Shown here: positions 9,394 through 16,981 of the stretch, in pieces
How the letters are laid out: each line of letters starts with the position of its first letter
How positions within the stretch are numbered: position 1 is the first letter of the stretch
Assembly: GCF_032248455.1 (NCBI RefSeq)
Contig: NZ_JAVTTP010000002.1
Span: forward strand, 62,001-126,000
Source: Pricia mediterranea
GTDB lineage: Bacteria; Bacteroidota; Bacteroidia; Flavobacteriales; Flavobacteriaceae
DNA length: 64,000 bases
Direction: 5' to 3'
Notes under the pieces: generated by a model
The model's input: only the letters and a program-made list of their open reading frames with translations
Database searches by the model: none
Told to the model about the DNA's origin: nothing
Program-made: the position numbers and the translations under genes

Positions 9394-10742
9394 CCCGGAT
9401 GTTCCCATCCTTCGCGGTACCCCCGCTGCAACAATTTCGTCGCCTCGGGGTCGTTGAGAACGCTTAAGGAATCCTGATTATAGACCAAGGGCCGTTTTAA
9501 TTCCATGGCCATGTTCGCCAAGATACAGCTGGCCGTGGAGATATGGCCCTCCTGAATGTCCGCTATAGGTTTTCTTCCCTGGTCAATGGCGGCCAAGAAG
9601 TCGAGCATATGTAGTCGCGTCGCGGGGGCGGCGTTCAGCTCGATATCCTTTTCCTTTAAATCTTCGGGATATTTTTCTTTCTCGTAAAGTACATCAAAAT
9701 GTATCGGTTCGCCGTTGTTGTCGCCATGGGGAACAAAATCCGCTTGCATCGTACTGCCCATCAACGTACCCTTTTCCCCGTAGAGCTTGAACGACCATGG
9801 ATAGTCGGGGTCGGCCGGGGTGCCCCAAGAGCGATGGTTCCAGACACAATCAAGTTCATCGTATTCGAATACGGCCGTTTGGGTATCGGCTATGTTCGAT
9901 TCTCCCTCCTTTTGCACGTATATACCTCCAGTAGAACTAATACGCTTGGGCCATCCGAGGCCGAGCATCCAACGCACGGTGTCGAGCATGTGTACGCACA
10001 TATCGCCCATAATGCCGTTACCATATTCCATAAATGTCCGCCACCAACGTCGATGTGGCAGTCCGTCATAGGGGCGAAGGGGAGCGGGCCCTGTCCACAT
10101 CTCGTAATCCAAAAAATCTGGAACGGGCTGTAGCGGCGGATTGCCATTTGCGCGCATATGGTAGTAACAGCACATTTCAACATGCGATATTTTACCAAGC
10201 TTGCCCGTATCCACAATCCGTTCTTTTGCATCGATCAGGTGGGGCGTACTCTTACGCTGGGTGCCCACTTGAACGGTTTTTCCATATTTGCGTGCGGCGG
10301 CAACCATCGCCTCGCCCTCCATCACATCTTTACTGATGGGTTTCTGGACATATACATGGGCTCCCGCTTTTAGGGCTTCGATACAATGCAGGGCATGCCA
10401 GTGGTCGGGACTTCCGATAAGTACGATATCCAGATCTTTTTCCGCCAGCATCTTGCGGTAATCCGAATACAATCTGGGTGTTGCGCCGGATTTTTGGCGT
10501 TGAGAGACCAGTTCGGCAGCTTCCGATAGCATATGTGCGTCCACATCGCAAAGGGATACCACTTCCACATTGGCCACCTGTATCAACCGGAACAAATCGC
10601 TCTTCCCATACCATCCAGCACCTATAAGTCCCACTCGAATGGGCTTTTCGCTGTGCATCAAATCGATGCCATAGGCCCCGAAAGAGGATAGTACCATGGC
10701 GGCTGTCGTTCCTTTTAAAAAATGTCGTCTGTTGATGTTCAT
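9381..10742 (-). CDS. Gfo/Idh/MocA family oxidoreductase, Tat-exported (second copy)
   Basis: A 453-aa protein with the Tat motif RRHFLKGTTAAM near its start. The Rossmann domain begins at IRVGLIGAGWYG, and GSPDHWHALHCIEAL plus VYVQKPISKDV supply the family signature, with Gln in place of the usual Glu of the EKP motif. The second domain includes WRTFMEYGNGIMGDMCVHMLDTVRWMLG. It is transcribed towards, and overlaps by 13 bp, the rhamnose mutarotase gene. It is clearly a different subfamily from the copy at 7750, which shares only the family skeleton. It probably modifies a sugar in the periplasm as part of the same degradation locus; substrate unknown. Confidence 0.88.
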   Translation of the reverse strand: MNINRRHFLKGTTAAMVLSSFGAYGIDLMHSEKPIRVGLIGAGWYGKSDLFRLIQVANVEVVSLCDVDAHMLSEAAELVSQRQKSGATPRLYSDYRKMLAEKDLDIVLIGSPDHWHALHCIEALKAGAHVYVQKPISKDVMEGEAMVAAARKYGKTVQVGTQRKSTPHLIDAKERIVDTGKLGKISHVEMCCYYHMRANGNPPLQPVPDFLDYEMWTGPAPLRPYDGLPHRRWWRTFMEYGNGIMGDMCVHMLDTVRWMLGLGWPKRISSTGGIYVQKEGESNIADTQTAVFEYDELDCVWNHRSWGTPADPDYPWSFKLYGEKGTLMGSTMQADFVPHGDNNGEPIHFDVLYEKEKYPEDLKEKDIELNAAPATRLHMLDFLAAIDQGRKPIADIQEGHISTASCILANMAMELKRPLVYNQDSLSVLNDPEATKLLQRGYREGWEHPGQSI

Positions 10743-11189
10743 AGGAATGCTTTTGTTTTCGGATGTTCAGGTTTCAACTCCGGGCGTTGATTCGGTTTTC
10801 GGTTCCGGTCGGTAATTCAGATTTTGCCTCCGCTCGCTTCGGGCCTAAATATAAATAAAAATGTCAAGGATACGACCATGCAAAAATCCGTAGGACGTCC
10901 AGTTGTCGAAGTAGGACAATTCAGGGACCATCCAGTGCCATTTTTTAAGATAAAGGCTTCTATGACGGGAGCCTTTTTTATTTGGTCCCCAGAGACCGAT
11001 TCAAAATCCCTTATCCACTTTTAGCAAAGCCTTAACGCGAATATATTGGTATTCGGCGAAGAAGAAACGTAGTTTTATGTATCTTTTAAATAGCAGCTTA
11101 AGCCCTTTTAAACCAAAATCAGTATCCATTCAATGACTTCGAATCCAGAACCCATGGTTCTTGGCCCCTAACCTATAAATTCACTTTTT
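10743..11189. other. 447-bp intergenic region between divergent genes
   Basis: It should hold the promoters of the minus-strand oxidoreductase and the plus-strand M4 protease. A short frame (10878-11021) can be read but its ending runs through a terminator hairpin, so it is not called as a gene. The unexpected element is a plus-strand terminator at 10952-10979 with no recognisable gene before it. Confidence 0.5.
10952..10979 (+). terminator. Orphan intrinsic terminator
   Basis: AAAGGCT (10952-10958) pairs perfectly with AGCCTTT (10970-10976) across an 11-base loop, and a T-run continues to 10979. It reads on the plus strand, where the nearest upstream genes point away, so a short unannotated transcript may start between 10743 and 10900. 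Confidence 0.55.
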
Positions 11190-12206
11190 ATGTGTAGCAA
11201 CCATCACTGTTTTATCGTTCCGCCCTATATTCTGGAAGAACTCGCCAAGCGCGGGAATACCAGTTGCAAAAAAGCCTTAAACGATTCCAAACGATTTTTG
11301 GAAAGAAGACGAACAGCCCTCAATAACCTGTTGGTAAGAGAGTTCGAAGATGGGAACGGGGAGCGTTTCATTTACGATTCGCAGAACACCTACGGACAGC
11401 GGGTGGCCTTGGTCCGTAAAGAAGGTGATCCGGATACCGAAGATAAAACGGCCAACAAGGCCTACGAGACTTCCGGTTTTGTGAGGGAGTATTTCAGGGA
11501 TGCTTTCGGACTGGATTCCGTTGACGGTAAGGGTCTGGACATAATTTCGAACATCCACTACGGAAAAGACTATAACAATGCGTACTGGGACGGCGACGAA
11601 ATGACCTATGGCGATGGGGATGGCAAGGAGTTTAAAAACTTCGCCAGTGCCATCGATGTGGTAGCGCACGAGCTGGCGCACGGAATAACCCAATTTCTTG
11701 CGAATTTGGAGTATCGAAGCCAGTCCGGTGCCCTGAACGAACATTTTTCCGATGTATTCGGCACGGTAATCAAGCAAAAATACCTAAAGCAGGATATTTC
11801 GGAAGCGGATTGGCTCATTGGTGATTCCGTGGTTACGGAAGATTTCCCGGGAGTGGCCATCCGATCGATGAAAGCACCCGGTACGGCCAACGAATTCGAC
11901 ACCCAACCGGATCATATGGACAATTATTATTCCGGTACGGCGGATAATCAGGGGGTTCATATAAATTCCGGAATTCCGAACAAGGCGTTCTATCTCAGCT
12001 GTCTGGAAATCGGAATCGACGAATGTGCATTGATTTGGTTCGAAACCTTGAAAAACTTATGGCGAACGGCCAATTTCAACGATATGGTCGAAACGATTAT
12101 CATAACCGCTCAACGCCTTATTGACGGGAACAAGGTACGTGATACGGCCGCAGACGCCATTGCGAATAGTTTTTCAGAGGTCGGGCTAGCACCGATAGTG
12201 GCCTGA
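11190..12206 (+). CDS. M4 (thermolysin/protealysin-type) metalloprotease
   Basis: 338 aa without a classical signal peptide. The N-terminus has the short protealysin-type propeptide with the PPY motif (VPPYILEELAKRG). The zinc site is HELAH at residues 160-164, with the third ligand in NEHFSD (Glu184); the downstream NQGVHINSGIPNKAFYL supplies the catalytic-His region and the M4 C-terminal helical domain. The short propeptide and lack of secretion signal match protealysin-like proteases, some of which act inside or leave the cell by unknown routes. The next gene, 30 bp downstream, encodes a small protein resembling the cognate inhibitor emfourin, which strongly supports this assignment. Confidence 0.93.
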   Translation: MCSNHHCFIVPPYILEELAKRGNTSCKKALNDSKRFLERRRTALNNLLVREFEDGNGERFIYDSQNTYGQRVALVRKEGDPDTEDKTANKAYETSGFVREYFRDAFGLDSVDGKGLDIISNIHYGKDYNNAYWDGDEMTYGDGDGKEFKNFASAIDVVAHELAHGITQFLANLEYRSQSGALNEHFSDVFGTVIKQKYLKQDISEADWLIGDSVVTEDFPGVAIRSMKAPGTANEFDTQPDHMDNYYSGTADNQGVHINSGIPNKAFYLSCLEIGIDECALIWFETLKNLWRTANFNDMVETIIITAQRLIDGNKVRDTAADAIANSFSEVGLAPIVA

Positions 12207-12236
12207 TGAAAACAGGATAGGGAATCAAATATCAAT

Positions 12237-12506
12237 ATGATGAAGTACGAAATTTTGATAGAAGGCGGTTTTACGGGCATCCCCAAGGAATACAACGGGC
12301 ATATTGAGGTTGAGGATAAAGCAAAAGAAAATCTTTTTGAAGCTTTCGACCGTAAACTGACCCCGGAGAACACGGCTTTAAGGGATGGATTGCACTATTA
12401 CCTCAAACTGGTCGATGGCGAAGAAGAGCGCGAGGCGCGTTACGACGAAACCAATCTACCAATGCCGGTTCGGGAGTTTATCAACACGATATCCAATAAA
12501 GAATAA
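12237..12506 (+). CDS. Emfourin-like inhibitor of the M4 protease
   Basis: An 89-aa acidic protein, MKYEILIEGGFTGIP at the start, with no signal peptide. Small proteins beginning with a similar beta strand and the GG-F-x-G-[IL] pattern are encoded directly after protealysin-type M4 genes and act as tight protein inhibitors (emfourin, M4in). Its place 30 bp after the protease stop, same strand, fits a two-gene operon in which the inhibitor keeps the protease silent inside the cell. A start one codon later (MKYE) is equally possible. Function is inferred from sequence pattern and context, not measured. Confidence 0.8.
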   Translation: MMKYEILIEGGFTGIPKEYNGHIEVEDKAKENLFEAFDRKLTPENTALRDGLHYYLKLVDGEEEREARYDETNLPMPVREFINTISNKE

Positions 12507-12542
12507 TCCACCGATTTTGTACTATAATCTGCAAGATGTCTG

Positions 12543-12585
12543 ATCGAGCCTCTTGGCTCCGCTCGGGACAGGCTCAGTCGAGACC
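12543..12585. repeat. REP-like GC-rich intergenic element
   Basis: Between the inhibitor gene and the opposing GntR gene lies a stretch made of nested inverted repeats: GAGCC-TCTT-GGCTC, and outer arms TCGAGCC / GGCTC-AG-TCGAGA. On the minus strand it begins TCTCGACTGAGCC, which is like the CTCGACT-type palindromic elements scattered in many flavobacterial genomes. It could also serve as a terminator stem for the convergent genes. No second copy was found in this window. Confidence 0.4.
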
Positions 12586-12668
12586 TAATTTGAGCGGACA
12601 TGGCGGTCCTTATTGTTCATTCACCTACTGACCTATGAGCTAACACCTAATTTTAGGGATAACCAGCG

Positions 12669-13301
12669 CTACAATACCACCAGTTGCTTTTCGATATAGC
12701 TCTGTATCAACATCCAGTTCATTTTCAAGAATAACGAGGCAGAGGGGATATTATCATCCTCGATCGCCGAAATGATGGCGTCGTGCTGGGCATTGGAATT
12801 GTAGTGGAAGGAATCGTTGGCCATAAACTGCCGCTCGTAAAAAAAGATACGGGTCTTCAAGTCCTTCAAAATCTGCTGCACCACCGAATTATTGTAGTTT
12901 TTGGTCAGCAAGCGATGGAATTCCATATAGGCATTGACACGCTCCAGGGAATCCTCGGCCTTGGCCACAATATCCCTTTGGGTCTTGAGGCCCTCAATGG
13001 CCGCGGTGTCGAAGGTGGACTCCTCAAGTGCGAGCAGTTCTAAATGCGCGACGAGTTCGTACAGGTTTTTGGCTTCCTCGGGATTGACCTTGGCGATACT
13101 AAATCCCCTGTTGGGCACGGCCTGCACAATCTGGGATTGTTGGAGCTGGGTCAGCGCCTCGCGAATTGGGGTCACACTGACCTTTAATTTTCTTGACAGC
13201 GCCGCTAAATTGATGCTCTGGCCCGCTTCTAGATGGCCCGCCTGCATCTGGCTCAAAAGATGTTCCCTAACGCGGTCCCGAATGTTGATTTTTTGTTGCA
13301 T
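12669..13301 (-). CDS. GntR-family transcriptional regulator (FadR/FCD subfamily)
   Basis: 210 aa. Residues 1-70 form a GntR winged helix (IRDRVREHLLSQM, LAALSRKLKVSVTPIREALTQL, VPNRGFSIAKV). The all-helical remainder resembles an FCD ligand-binding domain (YELVAHLELLALEES, EFHRLLTKNYNN, NAQHDAIISAIE). FCD regulators commonly respond to sugar acids or organic acids. The gene lies between the rhamnoglycan locus with its M4 protease and an unrelated lipoprotein, so its target is open; control of uronate catabolism is a reasonable guess. A perfect 12-bp palindrome of GntR type lies 16 bp upstream of the start, suggesting autoregulation. Confidence 0.9.
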   Translation of the reverse strand: MQQKINIRDRVREHLLSQMQAGHLEAGQSINLAALSRKLKVSVTPIREALTQLQQSQIVQAVPNRGFSIAKVNPEEAKNLYELVAHLELLALEESTFDTAAIEGLKTQRDIVAKAEDSLERVNAYMEFHRLLTKNYNNSVVQQILKDLKTRIFFYERQFMANDSFHYNSNAQHDAIISAIEDDNIPSASLFLKMNWMLIQSYIEKQLVVL

Positions 13302-13316
13302 GAGGTAAAGATAGCT

Positions 13317-13328
13317 ATCGTATACGAT
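13317..13328. promoter_or_regulatory. Candidate GntR operator
   Basis: ATCGTATACGAT is a perfect 12-bp palindrome 16 bp before the gntR start codon. Its core TCGTATACGA fits the T-N-G-T-N(2)-A-C-N-A pattern bound by FadR-subfamily GntR regulators. Binding by the adjacent regulator is inferred from position and pattern. Confidence 0.5.
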
Positions 13329-13448
13329 TTATTAACGTCGTAGTGCGCTAAATAGTACGAGACTTGAACTGTTTGTCCAAATAACCCAATTTCTAATACT
13401 AAAGTCCTAATCCCAACGTTTTAAACACTTTAACCCAAATCTTATATT

Positions 13449-14225
13449 ATGAAAAAACCGATTTTGAGAATTAGGCCCTTCCTGTTGATGGGCGCAGCAA
13501 TCCTCGTATTTAGTTGTAGCAAAGATGATGATAACGGTTCGACCGAGACCCAAGTGTCACAGAACGAGTTGAATACCGTACTGCAAACCGATGAAATCTC
13601 AGGAATTGCCGATGATGTGATACGGGACGTTATTGACAATGGTTATACGGCCAAATCCTCGGGGAACGAAACCTGTTACGTGGCGGATTGGATGGAAACG
13701 GGGTACAGCATCGCCTTCGACAATTGCAAGGAAGGGGGCAAGAACCTTAACGGATCCCTGTCCGTCGTTTTCAAAGAAGAAGGGGGTTCGTATGCCTATA
13801 CCGTAACTTATGACGAGCTCACGGTCGGCGACATTGAGCTTAGAGGTACCCGAACGATAGTCTTCGGGGGGGAAGAAAATTCCCTCGTCATGGATGTCAC
13901 CAGTGACCTAAGCCTCACTATGGGCGACGGGAAAGTGATTTCCGAGAAGGGCGTTAAAAGAATAGCTCTCATAATCGGCGCGGATAGCAGTAGGGTCACC
14001 GTTGACGGTGATTGGGTCGTTGGTATCGATAGCAACACCTATACCGTATCAATCCCCAAGGTTTTGGAGACGCAGATCGGCTGTGAGTACGTCGGAAAAG
14101 GCAATATGACCTTGGGAAAAAACGGTCTCGAGGTATTCGTTGATTTCGGCGACGGCAGTTGTGACGATGTTGCGGAGCTGGAATACCCCGACGGTACCAA
14201 GGAGACTATTTCCCTTAAAGAATAG
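13449..14225 (+). CDS. Hypothetical lipoprotein
   Basis: 258 aa with a lipoprotein signal ending in the lipobox VFSC, followed by an acidic, Ser-rich linker (SKDDDNGSTE) typical of surface-exposed flavobacterial lipoproteins. The body is rich in predicted beta strands with alternating polar and hydrophobic residues and regular Gly turns, and has paired cysteines (ETCYVADW, FDNCKEG, QIGCEY, GSCDD) that could form disulfides. No enzyme motif was seen and the family is not recognised. It stands alone between the GntR regulator and a small unknown gene, and is closed by a strong terminator 36 bp after the stop. An outer-membrane structural or binding role is possible. Confidence 0.75.
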   Translation: MKKPILRIRPFLLMGAAILVFSCSKDDDNGSTETQVSQNELNTVLQTDEISGIADDVIRDVIDNGYTAKSSGNETCYVADWMETGYSIAFDNCKEGGKNLNGSLSVVFKEEGGSYAYTVTYDELTVGDIELRGTRTIVFGGEENSLVMDVTSDLSLTMGDGKVISEKGVKRIALIIGADSSRVTVDGDWVVGIDSNTYTVSIPKVLETQIGCEYVGKGNMTLGKNGLEVFVDFGDGSCDDVAELEYPDGTKETISLKE

Positions 14226-14588
14226 ACCAACCTGCCAGCAAGATTACCGATATAATTAGTAAAAGCCTTATCCCATCCGGATAGGGCTTTATTTTTGTTT
14301 AAACAAAAGTTAAAAATACTAAACAATCTTTTTTATTTCCAGTTTTTGTTTTAATATTAATCCGTAGAAATGCTAGACGTCATAGCGTGAGCTTTCAACG
14401 ATTGCGATGCATATGCTGAGTTGTTCGGTGATGGCCAGATGCTATAATCTATCCCGACATCCCATAAATTGAAAAAAGTCAACTACCTCGGGGCACCCGC
14501 ACTAGGCATTCGTAAGAAAAAAACATTAGCGTTTCGAGGCAAGCCTCGGAGCATTCAAATCTCGATTATAGCGTAAATTACACATATT
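14226..14588. other. 363-bp intergenic region
   Basis: Contains the lipoprotein terminator (14262-14296), then AT-rich DNA, then a GC-richer patch with the inverted repeat CGAGGC-AA-GCCTCG at 14535-14548, 41 bp before the next start. That repeat could form a leader hairpin for the 72-aa gene. No further gene seen. Confidence 0.45.
14262..14296 (+). terminator. Intrinsic terminator of the lipoprotein gene
   Basis: A 12-bp stem (AAAGCCTTATCC with GGATAGGGCTTT, one G-U pair) and 5-base loop, followed by ATTTTT. It lies 36 bp after the stop at 14225. Confidence 0.8.
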
Positions 14589-14807
14589 ATGGAGTTATTA
14601 AAGAGAGCTTCCGATTTTGAAAATAGAAAGTGGTCAGGATTGACTACCAGTGACCGCGTTAATGCTTCGCGAGAAGCTAAGGCCCTGATTTTGTCAATTA
14701 ACGAGGAGTATAAGAGAACGAAGGACAAAGAATTGATGGATCTCATGAAACGCTTGACCGCCATTAAACAAAAAATCGAAAAACGGCTTAAAGGGAGATT
14801 GTTGTAG
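14589..14807 (+). CDS. Small basic helical protein, unknown
   Basis: 72 aa, highly charged and predicted almost wholly helical (ELLKRASDFENRKWSGL, then NEEYKRTKDKELMDLMKR and a Lys/Arg-rich end). No signal peptide or cysteine. It precedes the cold-shock-domain gene by 61 bp on the same strand, so the two may share a transcript. The charge pattern is that of a nucleic-acid or ribosome-associated small protein, but no family is recognised. It is preferred over an overlapping antisense frame because it has balanced codon use, a start after an AT-rich leader and a conserved-looking position before the CSD gene. Confidence 0.6.
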   Translation: MELLKRASDFENRKWSGLTTSDRVNASREAKALILSINEEYKRTKDKELMDLMKRLTAIKQKIEKRLKGRLL

Positions 14808-14868
14808 CGAGATTAAAAAAAAATACATATCTTATCCTCCTAATTCTAAAAAAGGATATTTACAACGA

Positions 14869-15321
14869 ATGGCTAAATCGCAGCAAACTTACAGTAAGAC
14901 CGAAAAAGAGAAAAAACGCTTGAAAAAGCGCGAAGAGAAACAAAAGAAAAAGGAGGCCCGCAAGGCTGAAAAGGACAGTGGTGAGGGCATACCTTTTGCG
15001 TATGTGGACCATATGGGCAATTTGGTCGATACCCCGCCGGACCCATCGGAAAAGGTCAAGGTAGATGCAGACGAAATTGTACTGGGCATTCCCCCAAAGG
15101 AAGAGGGCGACGAAGAAAAGTTCGACCCGATAAGAAACGGCAAGGTTTCTTTCTACGATTTTGAAAAAGGTTTTGGGTTTATTATCGACTCCGAAAATAA
15201 CGAAAAGTATTTCGTACACGTCAGTGGCCTGATCGACGAAATTAATGAGGGCGACAAAGTATCTTTTGAACTTGAGATGGGCAGGAAAGGTCTGAACGCC
15301 GTTCGGGTAAAGCAGGTTTAG
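14869..15321 (+). CDS. Cold-shock-domain protein with Lys-rich N-terminal extension
   Basis: 150 aa. The first 40 residues are a Lys/Glu-rich helix (KEKKRLKKREEKQKKKEARK) likely to bind RNA or form a coiled coil. An acidic middle follows. The C-terminal 65 residues are a cold shock domain with GKVSFYDFEKGFGFI as RNP1-like and YFVHVSGL as RNP2-like aromatic patches. It probably binds single-stranded RNA as a chaperone. Such long CSD proteins with a basic extension are usual in flavobacteria beside the short CspA-like forms. It ends 23 bp before a DUF1080 gene. Confidence 0.9.
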   Translation: MAKSQQTYSKTEKEKKRLKKREEKQKKKEARKAEKDSGEGIPFAYVDHMGNLVDTPPDPSEKVKVDADEIVLGIPPKEEGDEEKFDPIRNGKVSFYDFEKGFGFIIDSENNEKYFVHVSGLIDEINEGDKVSFELEMGRKGLNAVRVKQV

Positions 15322-15344
15322 CATGTTCATTATACCCTGAAGGT

Positions 15345-16040
15345 ATGCCTAGGTTCATCTTATTGCTAGTTATATTTTCTATGGTCGGTTCCGCCAGGGC
15401 GCAATCGACCATGAGTCTTTTCAATGGCAAAAATCTTTCCGGATGGCGTGTTGATGTGCCCAAAATGGACAGTGTCCCCAATACTAGAAATCCCTTTATT
15501 GTTCGTGAAGGGCTTCTGGTAAGCTTAGGCACACCTCAAGGACATCTTATAACTGATAAGGAATATCGCGATTTCCGATTGGAAGTAGAATATCGCTTCG
15601 CCGGCGAACCCGGCAATTGTGGCATACTTGTATTTGCATCGACCCCCCGGTCGCTCTATAAAATGTTCCCGAAATCCATTGAGGTACAGATGATGCACGA
15701 AAATGCCGGTGACTTCTGGTGTATTGTCGAGGATATTACCGTGGATAATATGGTAGAACGGCGAGGACCAAAAGAGGAATGGGGAATTACCGAAGGTGAA
15801 AAAAGACGGATTTTAAATCTGACCGACAATTCTGAAAATCCGGTAGGGGAGTGGAACCGGATGGTTGTTGAATGTCTCGATAACGAAATTAAGGTGTGGG
15901 TGAACGGTGACTTTGTCAATCATGGTTACGACGCCACTGCCAGCAGCGGGCAGATTGCGGTACAGGCCGAAGGTTCTGAGGTGGAGTTCAGAAAGCTTGA
16001 ACTTGCACCGATTACTGAATTCAGTGCTTCTCCGGATTAG
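15345..16040 (+). CDS. DUF1080-family secreted protein
   Basis: 231 aa with a cleavable signal peptide (MPRFILLLVIFSMVGSARAQ) and no lipobox, unlike the copy at 3196. The domain begins at SLFNGKNLSGWRVD and includes NCGILVFAS and EVQMMHENAGDFW, a variant of the usual sugar-binding face, and ends with EGSEVEFRKLELAPI. It is a jelly-roll protein of the 3-keto-disaccharide hydrolase family, probably periplasmic. It sits away from the polysaccharide locus, directly after a cold-shock-domain gene, so its substrate cannot be inferred. Its stop is 20 bp from the stop of the convergent DUF481 gene. Confidence 0.87.
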   Translation: MPRFILLLVIFSMVGSARAQSTMSLFNGKNLSGWRVDVPKMDSVPNTRNPFIVREGLLVSLGTPQGHLITDKEYRDFRLEVEYRFAGEPGNCGILVFASTPRSLYKMFPKSIEVQMMHENAGDFWCIVEDITVDNMVERRGPKEEWGITEGEKRRILNLTDNSENPVGEWNRMVVECLDNEIKVWVNGDFVNHGYDATASSGQIAVQAEGSEVEFRKLELAPITEFSASPD

Positions 16041-16060
16041 ACGAGTTTCTTTACCGGCCC

Positions 16061-16831
16061 TTATAGATTAAACGTGAGTCCCACCTTCAACTGGGAAGAG
16101 CGGTCGCTTCCCTGGGCTATTGAAAAACTACTATAAAAATAATCGTAAAGCGCAGAAAGACTCACAATTTGCGTAATCGGTAATTCCGCTTTCAATTGAC
16201 CCAGAATCCGGTGATTGGCGATTTCATCGTAGAGCGGTTGAAAATATACCGTTCCGGTGAGTTCCAGTTTTGTTCTATCAAACGCCTGTGACAGCGAAAG
16301 ATAGCTGCTGTTTCTATGGTTGAAAAAGCGCTGATCGGTTTCTTTGCTTGTTTCAATTTCATACATATACGTATTCCCCAAGTATAATCTGGACCATTCC
16401 GTCGAAATTACCTTTAATCGGATGCCGGCACCTACCAGATTTCTAGATGTTATCGTCAACAGGGTATTGTTCTGGTTCTGGACAAAGGCCTCCAATCGGA
16501 ACAAATTGGAGAGTTTTTGGTTGTACCGCAGGTGAAAAAACCAAGAGTTCTGAAAATCTTGGTCCTGACTTCGTATCAGGTCAAAGTTTCCGATAAAAAA
16601 GAAAATCTTTTTCAGGTCTTTTGACTTTAACTGCGTCGCCACGTTCGTACCGATCTCAAAAATATATTTTCCGTTGGTATCCGTATAATCGAAGAGTACA
16701 TCACTTTTTAGGGCAAACCGAACGGAATCTTTCTGCATACGTTTCGACTCAATATTGACGAGCTGGGCGTTCAATCCAGTAACAAAACCGAAAAAAAGTA
16801 AAACGATAAGCTGTTCTTTAAGCTTGGGCAT
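16061..16831 (-). CDS. DUF481-family outer-membrane-type protein
   Basis: 256 aa with a signal peptide (LIVLLFFGFVTGLNAQ). The rest is an alternation of aromatic-rich amphipathic strands (DVLFDYTDTNGKYIFEIG, NLFRLEAFVQNQNN, YLSLSQAFDRTKLELTGTVYFQ) ending in KVGLTFNL, a typical outer-membrane beta-barrel terminus. DUF481 proteins are salt- or stress-induced barrels of unknown function. It is divergent from the NAD(P)-binding gene at 16982. The minus-strand sequence TATCTTTG at 16856-16863 matches the Bacteroidota -7 box and lies about 25 bp before the start codon. Confidence 0.75.
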   Translation of the reverse strand: MPKLKEQLIVLLFFGFVTGLNAQLVNIESKRMQKDSVRFALKSDVLFDYTDTNGKYIFEIGTNVATQLKSKDLKKIFFFIGNFDLIRSQDQDFQNSWFFHLRYNQKLSNLFRLEAFVQNQNNTLLTITSRNLVGAGIRLKVISTEWSRLYLGNTYMYEIETSKETDQRFFNHRNSSYLSLSQAFDRTKLELTGTVYFQPLYDEIANHRILGQLKAELPITQIVSLSALYDYFYSSFSIAQGSDRSSQLKVGLTFNL

Positions 16832-16981
16832 ATAGTGGATTTACCGTGAAGTCGGCAAAGATATTTAATCGAATTGAATTCGGGAAGTACATTTCCTAAG
16901 CCATATCCGTCAATCTTATACTTGTTTGCATCATTAAAGTGAACTTTAAGCATTTAACTTTACCGTAAACGAAAGAAGTAT

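Noticed and set aside
10824-11024. Short plus-strand frame of 66 codons in the gap before the M4 protease
   Set aside because: It reads straight through a terminator hairpin and has no family or signal features. Treated as a possible small RNA region instead.
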